The position numbers and the translations under genes were made by a program. The notes under the pieces are model-generated. The model did no database searches. It saw nothing but the letters and a program-made list of their open reading frames with translations, and was not told where the DNA came from. A DNA stretch of 13,181 nt from Bacteroidetes bacterium UBA7368 (GTDB lineage: Bacteria; Bacteroidota; Rhodothermia; Rhodothermales; UBA10348): positions 1-13,181 of the forward strand of contig DKOG01000008.1 in assembly GCA_002469915.1 (NCBI GenBank), given 5' to 3'. Shown here one piece after another: positions 1 through 6,213 of the stretch (its first letter is position 1; each line of letters begins with the position of its first letter).

Positions 1-772
1 CTAAAAATAAGGAAGCAATCGAGGTCCCAGAAACATTCAGTGTCGTTTCCAACCAGGTTGGCAAATAGATCACGTATAAGCCAATGCTGAAAAACATCAG
101 AAAGTAAGTAGCGCTAGCAAACGCTACGACCCGTCTGGAAAGTAATTCACGGTACCCAGCAATAGCTCTGGCTACGGTTAATCGTTCGGTATCCCTATCC
201 ACGTCCGGTTGAGGGACGCAAAACCAAATCAGTACGGTTGTAAGCGTCATCGTACCGGCGAACATCAGAAAGGCCCCTCGGAATCCAAATTGGTCTGCTA
301 AAATAGTGCCGATCGGTATACCCACGATCTGCCCAAAGGCAATTCCACTCATGACCCAACCGTTCGCCCAGCCTCGTTTGTTATACGGAAAATAATCTCC
401 AACATAGCTCACAGCAGCCCCGCTGAGCATACCTCCGGCAGCTCCCGCAGCAGCGCGTACGGCCAGCAGTGACTCAAATGAATCAGCTACTCCATGAAAC
501 CAAAGCGCAATCGCCATGGACCCGCTACCTAGCAAAAGCACGACTCGTCGTCCAAACTTATCCGAAATAGGACCTATAATCAGCGCAAAAATACTTAAAA
601 AGAGCGCATAGGAAGTAATAAGCCAGCCTTGAAGAGCCTCGGGTATTAGTAGCGCTTCACCAATCCGTGGCAAAATTGGAGCTACGATAATGACCTGACT
701 GCTGGCTGAAAAAACCATCAGCCAGAGAGCAAAAATAACTAAGTAGGGGTGAGAGCGTTCTCCTCGCGCCAT
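1..772 (-). CDS. MFS transporter, N-terminal part (C-terminus outside window)
   Basis: This is an open frame of 257 codons read from an ATG at 772 and running off the left edge, so about two thirds of a typical 12-helix carrier is visible. It would be an inner-membrane secondary transporter driven by an ion gradient. The strongest evidence is the MFS motif A loop between helices 2 and 3, GPISDKFGRR (residues 67-76). A motif-B-like RAAAGAAGG follows at 106-114, and a glycine-rich helix (GIAFGQIVGIPIGTIL, about 143-158) sits at the motif C position. Hydrophobic helices are evident near 10-33, 45-67, 78-95, 104-125, 138-158, 167-186 and 216-240. The overall look is of the drug/sugar-efflux (AraJ/Bcr-like) type, but the substrate cannot be told. 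The start is chosen because an in-frame stop lies a few codons upstream; no ribosome binding site is obvious. The gene lies 217 bp downstream of htpG on the same strand. Confidence 0.85.
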   Translation of the reverse strand, partial: MARGERSHPYLVIFALWLMVFSASSQVIIVAPILPRIGEALLIPEALQGWLITSYALFLSIFALIIGPISDKFGRRVVLLLGSGSMAIALWFHGVADSFESLLAVRAAAGAAGGMLSGAAVSYVGDYFPYNKRGWANGWVMSGIAFGQIVGIPIGTILADQFGFRGAFLMFAGTMTLTTVLIWFCVPQPDVDRDTERLTVARAIAGYRELLSRRVVAFASATYFLMFFSIGLYVIYLPTWLETTLNVSGTSIASLFL

Positions 773-989
773 GGAATGCGGTACTCGTTAGTGAAGCGGC
801 GTCTGGCGGTGTAGGCGCGAAGAAGGTACGGTTTACAGAGCAGAACGCCACGACTTCAGCTATGATGTTACCACATCGCACCGTTTTGAGTGGTCATTTC
901 TGGAAAACACACTGATTCCGGCAACGTCAATTGATCGCTCACCGACACCGAACGTGAAATTCTATTCCTGCCTTGAGAACGCGAGACGC

Positions 990-2852
990 CTACTTACCGG
1001 TGGCCTGCACCATCAATTCTGTCATACGCTTCACAAACTCCTGGGGGGAGGTCAATGAGCCATCCGATAGCAACGCCCCTTCGTAGACCTGAAGGATTGC
1101 GGAGTCTACCAGGCTACCGTCCTCGTCGTTATCCCGAAGGGCTATCAAATTGATGACAAGCGGATGAGTCAAATTGATTTCAAGCACCTTCTTGGCGCCC
1201 TCAAAATTTTCATCCATCATTTTCATCATACGCTCCATCTGGGTATCCATCCCTTCTTTGCCGACCACCAGAGTAGCTGCTGAGTCCACTAAGCGATCTG
1301 ATGCCTTTACGTCCTCCACTTTATCTCCGAGCACTTTTTTGAAGCGATCAAGTATGCCTTCGGACTCCTTTTTCGTCGGGGCACCTTTCTTCTTTTTGCT
1401 CTTCTTGAGGTCTAAGTCAGAGGTCTCAACGCTTTTGAGATCGTGATCCTTGTAGGTAGGAATGGAGGGCGCGATGAATGCATCGACCGGCTCAGTCATT
1501 AACAACACTTCGATATCATTGGCCTTGAAATACTCCAAATTGGGATTCATTTCTGCAGCCTGCCGACTTTCCGCCAGCACATAGTAAATGGCTTTCTGCT
1601 CGGGTTGCATACGGTCCACATACTGCTCCAAGCTCACGTACTCACCCGCCTCTTTTGCAGAAGACTCAAAGCGAACAAGCTCAAGCATCTGGTCCCGGTT
1701 GTCAAAGTCCATAGACAGGCCAGATTTAAACAACATCCCAAATTCTCGGGTGAAGTTGTCATACCGGTCACTGTCTTCGACGGACCACTCTTTGAGCATA
1801 CCCAAAATCTTTCCGGTCAGAATCTGACGAATCTTGGCAAGAACGGGACTGTTCTGAGTTACCTCACGCGAGACATTCAGAGGCAGGTCTTCGGTATCTA
1901 CAACGCCTTTTACAAAACGGGCCCAATCCGGAAGTAGATTCCGCGCATCGTCTTGAATGAACACGTTAGAAGAATACAGGTGGACTCCATATTTAAAATC
2001 TTCCTGATAGAGTCCCTTTGGCGCTTTTTTAGGTATAAATAGAAGAGCCTTAAAGCTGACTTTCCCTTCCAGGCTGAGATGGAGGTGCCCCATCGAATCA
2101 TCAAAGTCCCCTGAAATGAACTTGTAAAACTCGTTCAGCTCCTCCTCTTTGACCTCGGATTTACTCTTCTGCCAAAGTGCATCAACCGTGTTTACTTCTT
2201 CGCCTTCCAAATGCACGGGGAAGTCGACAAAGTTCGAGTACTTCTTAATGATCTGTTTAATGCGCCAATCTTCCGCAAACTCTCCTTTGTCTTCCTTGAG
2301 GTGCAGCGTGATAGTGGTACCGCGCTCTGCCTGCTTGGTCTCTTCAATAGTGTAGGAGCCACTTCCATCTGATTTCCAGCGCAATCCAACACTATCCGCA
2401 TTGGCATGACGTGTATCGACGGTGATTTCATCGGCAACCATAAAGGCCGAATAAAAACCCACGCCAAACTGTCCAATCATCTGCGCATCAACGGGGCCGT
2501 CATTGTTTTTCAATTCATTGACGAAATCGAGCGTGCCAGAAGAGGCAACCGTTCCAATACGCTTCATGAGATCGTCCCGAGTCATCCCGACACCGGTATC
2601 CGTTAGGGTCAACGTATTGCTATCCTTGTTCAATAGGATGTCGATCTTTTGCTCTACGTCCGCATCCAATACATCGCGATCCGTTAGCATCCTGAAGCGA
2701 ATTTTATTGAGCGCATCAGATGAGTTGGAGATCAGCTCCCGGAGGAAAATTTCTTCATGCGTATAAAGCGAGTGGATGATCAGATGAAGCAGCTGCTTCA
2801 TCTCGGCTTTGAACTCGAACGTTTCGGTCTTAGGGGTCTGCTTTTCAGACAT
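990..2852 (-). CDS. htpG: Molecular chaperone HtpG (bacterial Hsp90)
   Basis: This encodes a full-length (620 residue) cytosolic Hsp90, an ATP-dependent dimeric chaperone that remodels client proteins, often together with the DnaK system. The N-terminal GHKL ATPase domain shows the ATP-binding helix LRELISNSSDALNK (37-50, catalytic Glu39 and Asn43), the DTGVGM box (85-90, adenine-contacting Asp85) and the lid/glycine motif GQFGVGFYSAF (127-137). The middle domain carries the NVSRE signature (326-330) with its catalytic-loop arginine. The C-terminal dimerisation region runs from about 510 to 620. A lysine-dense linker (483-496) precedes that domain. The start at 2852 gives the expected short leader before the conserved TFEFKAEMKQLLHL segment; upstream only a weak GAGCA is seen. 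No sigma-32-type promoter or CIRCE element is visible in the 100 bp upstream. The preceding palindrome suggests htpG has its own promoter. Confidence 0.97.
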   Translation of the reverse strand: MSEKQTPKTETFEFKAEMKQLLHLIIHSLYTHEEIFLRELISNSSDALNKIRFRMLTDRDVLDADVEQKIDILLNKDSNTLTLTDTGVGMTRDDLMKRIGTVASSGTLDFVNELKNNDGPVDAQMIGQFGVGFYSAFMVADEITVDTRHANADSVGLRWKSDGSGSYTIEETKQAERGTTITLHLKEDKGEFAEDWRIKQIIKKYSNFVDFPVHLEGEEVNTVDALWQKSKSEVKEEELNEFYKFISGDFDDSMGHLHLSLEGKVSFKALLFIPKKAPKGLYQEDFKYGVHLYSSNVFIQDDARNLLPDWARFVKGVVDTEDLPLNVSREVTQNSPVLAKIRQILTGKILGMLKEWSVEDSDRYDNFTREFGMLFKSGLSMDFDNRDQMLELVRFESSAKEAGEYVSLEQYVDRMQPEQKAIYYVLAESRQAAEMNPNLEYFKANDIEVLLMTEPVDAFIAPSIPTYKDHDLKSVETSDLDLKKSKKKKGAPTKKESEGILDRFKKVLGDKVEDVKASDRLVDSAATLVVGKEGMDTQMERMMKMMDENFEGAKKVLEINLTHPLVINLIALRDNDEDGSLVDSAILQVYEGALLSDGSLTSPQEFVKRMTELMVQATGK

Positions 2853-2939
2853 AGTCGTGCTCTATGGTGGAACGGTGTGTCAGGTGTCTGTTTTTGCCTG
2901 AAACGCTGTTTTTGTTCCGTGAACAACCCGCTAACCTTG

Positions 2940-2983
2940 GGACAAATAAAGAAGGGTGGCTCGCGTACGCGAGCCACCCTTCT
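2940..2983 (-). terminator. Intrinsic terminator made of a perfect 34-bp palindrome
   Basis: Positions 2950-2983 form an exact palindrome: the 16-base arm AGAAGGGTGGCTCGCG, a central TA, and the exact reverse complement of the arm. Read on the minus strand the hairpin is followed by TTTATTTG, a U-rich tract in the transcript. The plus-strand side has no T run, so the signal is directional. It lies about 24 bp after the stop of the 87-residue gene (3008) and about 100 bp before htpG, so it most likely ends the small-gene transcript and insulates htpG. Confidence 0.8.
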
Positions 2984-3007
2984 GCCGATTCAGGACGTTC
3001 AATATGT

Positions 3008-3271
3008 TTATACAGCCCGTCGAGCTTTACGAGCAGATGGTACCGCAGTGCGGTCTTCCCTGCGAATTCCTGGTCTTGAGGCATTCATTTGAGGAATAAA
3101 CCGATTCAACAAGCCATCCTCTGCCTTGGAAGCAGTAAGCGCTTCTGAAGCCATATGAAGCCAATCCCTCATTCCACGATCGCGAGTCAGAGCTGTCGTT
3201 ACACTAGCCCGATCCTGCTCATTTAACTCACCAGCCATGAAGCCTGCTAGCATGTGTTCGTCGATACGCAT
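3008..3271 (-). CDS. Small hypothetical protein, anti-sigma-factor-like N-terminus without zinc ligands
   Basis: This is an 87-residue open frame with an ATG at 3271. I do not recognise a named family. The first 45 residues (LAGFMAGELNEQDRASV, positions 8-24, followed by a helical region) have the rhythm of the N-terminal helices of anti-sigma factors, which typically read LxxYLDGELxxxExxxVExHL. The HxxxCxxC zinc ligands of the classic ZAS domain are absent and there is no cysteine at all. The C-terminal third is basic (RPGIRRED, then RKARRAV). There is no signal peptide or membrane segment, so a cytosolic role is likely. Support for being real comes from a strong terminator 24 bp downstream and an inverted repeat immediately upstream of the start. 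A regulatory or adaptor role is only a guess from the N-terminal resemblance. Confidence 0.6.
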   Translation of the reverse strand: MRIDEHMLAGFMAGELNEQDRASVTTALTRDRGMRDWLHMASEALTASKAEDGLLNRFIPQMNASRPGIRREDRTAVPSARKARRAV

Positions 3272-3276
3272 AATAA

Positions 3277-3325
3277 ATACCTAATAGTTTTTTGGTCCGT
3301 TACAGAGACCTTGCCCTTTAGGTAT
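3277..3325 (-). promoter_or_regulatory. Inverted repeat in the leader of the 87-residue gene
   Basis: The arms ATACCTAA (3277-3284) and TTAGGTAT (3318-3325) are perfectly complementary over 8 bp and enclose 33 bases. Inside them is a shorter GGTC...GACC pair (3294-3310). The 3' arm on the transcript ends six bases before the start codon at 3271 and contains the only AGG-like bases available for ribosome binding. It could be a protein operator or an RNA hairpin that masks the start. A weak terminator for the upstream 66-residue gene is less likely, because the outer stem is AT-rich and no long T run follows it. Confidence 0.35.
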
Positions 3326-3361
3326 CGACCACTAGTTCTAAGACTTAAACCCGCGAGTGAA

Positions 3362-3562
3362 TTAATTTTTTGTCTTCGATCGAATGAACGGCCAAACGAT
3401 CAGTCCTAGGGGCCAAGCTGCCACCGCCACCAGCAACGTAGTTAGCATTCCATGGCTTCCCCGGCGTTCGGCATCCCGGTAGATCCAGATCAAGCTTCCG
3501 ATGTAGACTATCGGGCCTAAAAGAAGCAGTACTACCATTTCGACAATCCCTAGAGACCCCAT
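3362..3562 (-). CDS. Small two-helix membrane protein (PLDc_N-like)
   Basis: This is a 66-residue protein with two hydrophobic segments (about 7-27 and 39-60) separated by the charged loop YRDAERRGSHG (28-38), and a short basic tail RSKTKN. The pattern of helix, WIYRDAERRG, helix, then WPLGLIVWPFIR resembles small inner-membrane proteins of the phospholipase-D-nuclease N-terminal type (PLDc_N), which occur alone or fused to other domains and have no assigned reaction. The function is unknown. The ATG at 3562 places the first helix near the N-terminus; upstream there is a G-rich GGGGCGC but no well-spaced Shine-Dalgarno. It is followed after 90 bp by the 87-residue gene on the same strand, so the two may be co-transcribed. 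Repeats at 3606-3657 lie in its promoter region. Confidence 0.65.
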   Translation of the reverse strand: MGSLGIVEMVVLLLLGPIVYIGSLIWIYRDAERRGSHGMLTTLLVAVAAWPLGLIVWPFIRSKTKN

Positions 3563-3605
3563 AATATGTTGCGCCCCAAAACGCGGATAATTTATCTACG
3601 GCTAA

Positions 3606-3657
3606 AGTAGATTAAACGCATTTTTGAGCTACTTAACGCCATTATGAGTAGGTTAAA
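3606..3657. repeat. Short direct repeats AGTAG(A/G)TTAAA, 41 bp apart
   Basis: AGTAGATTAAA (3606-3616) and AGTAGGTTAAA (3647-3657) differ at one base and are spaced 41 bp, close to four helical turns. Between them CTACTTAA (3629-3636) is an inverted partial copy. They lie 44-95 bp upstream of the 66-residue membrane protein start, where a promoter would be expected, so they could be binding sites for a regulator. The match is short and chance is not excluded. Confidence 0.35.
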
Positions 3658-3703
3658 GTCCTGTCCAACAGAAGAGCTCTTGCTCTCAGAGCGCTTACAG
3701 GAC
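3658..3703 (-). terminator. Nested stem-loop after the SIMPL gene, possible operon terminator
   Basis: The outer arms GTCCTGT (3658-3664) and ACAGGAC (3697-3703) pair perfectly. Inside are two mutually exclusive small hairpins, AGAGC/GCTCT (3673-3677 with 3682-3686) and GCTCT/AGAGC (3682-3686 with 3688-3692). On the minus strand the structure is followed by only a short TTTAACC. It starts 27 bp after the SIMPL stop codon, where an operon end would be expected. The lack of a real U tract keeps this tentative. Confidence 0.35.
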
Positions 3704-3729
3704 GCCTAACTGACCATCTTCTCATAACG

Positions 3730-4440
3730 CTAGTCCAGAAAATACTCAACGGTTGCGACTACACGGATCATCTTGTTCAACTGGGAATTTTCCGGAATAC
3801 CTGCGGCGGCATCTCGGGCTAACGCAACAAAAATACCCTGATTCGCTCTTCGAATATTACCTAGGCGGCTATCCGAATCTGCGGCGAACCTAGAGGCGGC
3901 TTCACGAGCGGAAGCCGTAGCTTCAGCAATCATTTCAGGCTTGAGCGCATTGAGACTCTTAAATAAGAATGTTGGTGTGGCGGGACCCCAACCCGTCCCT
4001 GAGCTCAAAACAACACCTTTTGAAACCAACTCCCCAACCGCTTGGCTGGCTAGATGAATCAAGATAGGTTCGTCGCTCCGCACCATTAATTTCTGCTGTA
4101 CCACGAACCGTCCACCCCGAATACCGGGATCTCCATACGGGTTGGCCAAGCGATCGGTGACCTCGACGCCTTGGAGTTCTAAATGGGTCTCTCCAAGATC
4201 GTGGTCCGACAAAAAGGAGCGAACTTTAGCTAGACTAGCATCAATCGTTGCCTGTGCTTCCTCCAACGAGTTCGCATTAGCAACCACCTGCAATGGCCAT
4301 AGGCCCAAATCGGCTTCAACATCCCTTTCAGATACCCCTTTTACCGTGACAAAGCGATCGGCCGTACGACCGGACACAAAGCCGTGGCCAATAAACCAGC
4401 CGCTTAGCGCTAGGCCTAATCCAATCAAGTAGGTAGCCAA
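3730..4440 (-). CDS. SIMPL (DUF541) domain envelope protein
   Basis: This is a SIMPL-family protein of about 236 residues. The family is periplasmic or membrane-anchored and oligomeric, includes Brucella BP26 and E. coli YggE, and has no agreed biochemical activity beyond links to envelope stress. The family hallmark is FVTVKGVSERDVEADL (30-45). Later features include the VVQQKLMVRSD strand, the KSLNALKPEMIAEATASAREAA helix region and the final VVATVEYFLD strand. Residues 4-20 form a hydrophobic N-terminal anchor or signal. The frame lacks an ATG: the furthest usable start is TTG at 4440, with an in-frame TGA six codons upstream of it. An ATG at 4459 (MKNNTP...) lies one base out of frame and would give a more natural N-terminus, so a sequencing error or a real frameshift is possible. 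It follows the M49-like gene by 27-46 bp, consistent with an operon. Confidence 0.9.
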   Translation of the reverse strand: MATYLIGLGLALSGWFIGHGFVSGRTADRFVTVKGVSERDVEADLGLWPLQVVANANSLEEAQATIDASLAKVRSFLSDHDLGETHLELQGVEVTDRLANPYGDPGIRGGRFVVQQKLMVRSDEPILIHLASQAVGELVSKGVVLSSGTGWGPATPTFLFKSLNALKPEMIAEATASAREAASRFAADSDSRLGNIRRANQGIFVALARDAAAGIPENSQLNKMIRVVATVEYFLD

Positions 4441-4486
4441 CGGGTGTATTGTTCTTCATACCTATCCCAATTAAATGTGCCGACGT

Positions 4487-6190
4487 TTATCGCCCTAAAA
4501 CGCCGAGGCCCTGCTCAAAAACGATGTCTACTGGAATTCCAGCCGCACCTAGCCGATCCAAATCAGCTTGAAGACCTGGCCCTACTTGAGCGTATTCAGC
4601 CACGAATTCCGCGACGCCGTCATAATCGCCATCACCCTGGAATCGAAGAATCTTCTCGGTCAGCGCATTCATAGCTTCGATCATTCGATCATAATCTGCA
4701 CTATACGTACCGGTTGATTCGTCTCTGGTGAATGCGCCCATTTCACTAAAGAAATTGAAGCGGATCATGTTTGCCCGGCCATGAGCGCTAGAGGCGCCAA
4801 ACCGCACAGACCGGAAAATACCAGCCAAGAACGTCACCATATTGTCGTTGATATCAACGTCCAATTCACCTTCTTCGATAAGGCGAGATACCATGTACAG
4901 ACCCAGAATATCTGCCTTGCCCTCTTCTAGAGCCGAGGCGTGCTCCATTAATGCCCCTCGGACGGTATTTGAACCATCGAGCGTGTTCTTGATTCCAAGA
5001 CCATGTGCTACTTCATGGAACATCGTGTTACCAAAGAAGGCATCAAAGGTGATATGCTTACGTTGATCTTCAGCGATCAACATCCCTGAAATCGGAACAA
5101 GAATCTTATCGAACTTAGCCTGCATAGCGTTTTTTAACTGCAGTCTGCGGGTACCCTTTTCAAGTTGAACTTGCTCATCATTGGGTAGATTAATGGCGAT
5201 CGTCTTGGAGCCAGCATTGGTATCTCCAGCGTAATAAATCGCATCGTACGCGTTCAGATCAGAATCTGTACCTGGTTTTTCCTGCTTGTATTCATCCGGT
5301 ACTGGAAGTCCTTCTTGCAGCATGGGAAGCAACGAGGCGTAACGAGACAGACGCTCACTCCATGACATGTCTTTGACAAGTACAAAGGTTTCTGCGGCCG
5401 CTTTGTATCCAAACAGAGCATCTTCGTACGTCTCAATCGGACCAATGACCACTTCGATACGATTGTCCTTCATATCCATCCAAGCCATATCGCTGGCGCG
5501 GTAATCTGAAGTCAACAACGCATCGGCTCGAAGCGACAGATAGTTTTTCAAACCTGAATCATCAGCCAGCTCTGCTGCTGCACGCAACTCATCGGCCGCC
5601 GTTTGCATTTGCGCGGCAAATGCTTCGTGATATGGGATCGCCCTTAACGTCTCATCAGCATCCCGAACGACCATCGTGTAGAGGCCCTTTAGGTCAGTAT
5701 TGACTGCAGCGGCAGCTTCAAACTCCTCTTTAGACACGTCCTTAGGATAAAAACCTGACCCTTCCGGCTTGTCCCCAACACCTTCGATGAAGGAAATATT
5801 TCCACCAATCCGATCCCAAGGACCGTAATTGAGCTTAGCATACTCGCGAAGAGCCGGGTCTTTGATCGAATCTAGCAACTCATCGCGATTTCCATAAGCC
5901 TGCATCCAGAATATGTCTTCCATCTGATCGCCAGCAGCAATCAGATGTGGAAGCATTTTACACTCATTCTCAGACAGCATGCTCAGATCGGTAGTCAAAG
6001 CGAAAGAGGTAAACTTGGAAAGCAGCGCTCGGCCCTCCTCACTGCCCTCTTTCATCTCTACATCTACAGACTTCATAGATCCCCCTTCAGCCAGAAATGC
6101 GGCACAATCAAATGCCATGCTTTGAGAGCCGCCCTGACATCCCATAAATGCGAACGAGGCAACGATCAGTGTCAATACTGCGTTTTTCAT
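4487..6190 (-). CDS. M49-like (dipeptidyl-peptidase III-like) zinc metallohydrolase, probable lipoprotein
   Basis: This is a 567-residue exported protein. Residues 1-17 are a short signal peptide ending in FMGC, so Cys18 is a plausible lipidation site, though Phe at the -3 position is not ideal. The catalytic zinc site is visible as HEVAH (392-396, two His ligands and the catalytic Glu393). A second motif EEGKAD follows at 422-427, corresponding to the EExxAD motif of peptidase family M49, which provides the third zinc ligand. Other conserved-looking stretches are NYGPWDRI (121-128) and FGASSAHGRANMIRFNFF (464-481). Classic M49 enzymes, which release dipeptides from oligopeptide N-termini, have a hexapeptide HEXXGH; the pentapeptide here marks a divergent branch. 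The substrate is unknown. The ATG at 6190 has an AGGAAT six bases upstream. The gene starts 23 bp after the ChaN-like gene and precedes the SIMPL gene, so the three probably share a transcript. Confidence 0.85.
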   Translation of the reverse strand: MKNAVLTLIVASFAFMGCQGGSQSMAFDCAAFLAEGGSMKSVDVEMKEGSEEGRALLSKFTSFALTTDLSMLSENECKMLPHLIAAGDQMEDIFWMQAYGNRDELLDSIKDPALREYAKLNYGPWDRIGGNISFIEGVGDKPEGSGFYPKDVSKEEFEAAAAVNTDLKGLYTMVVRDADETLRAIPYHEAFAAQMQTAADELRAAAELADDSGLKNYLSLRADALLTSDYRASDMAWMDMKDNRIEVVIGPIETYEDALFGYKAAAETFVLVKDMSWSERLSRYASLLPMLQEGLPVPDEYKQEKPGTDSDLNAYDAIYYAGDTNAGSKTIAINLPNDEQVQLEKGTRRLQLKNAMQAKFDKILVPISGMLIAEDQRKHITFDAFFGNTMFHEVAHGLGIKNTLDGSNTVRGALMEHASALEEGKADILGLYMVSRLIEEGELDVDINDNMVTFLAGIFRSVRFGASSAHGRANMIRFNFFSEMGAFTRDESTGTYSADYDRMIEAMNALTEKILRFQGDGDYDGVAEFVAEYAQVGPGLQADLDRLGAAGIPVDIVFEQGLGVLGR

Positions 6191-6213
6191 ATTCCTATTC
6201 CTTTAATCAGTTC

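Noticed and set aside
864..877. Small hairpin GATGT/ACATC downstream of htpG
   Set aside because: The stem has only 5 bp with low GC and no U tract on the minus strand, so it is not supportable as the htpG terminator.
657..881. A 74-codon minus-strand open frame between htpG and the transporter
   Set aside because: It overlaps the transporter gene in another frame for over half its length, has low-complexity composition and shows no family signal.
2757..3092. Plus-strand open frame of 111 codons across the htpG start and the palindrome
   Set aside because: It is antisense to htpG and to the terminator, has no family resemblance and would have to be read through the hairpin.
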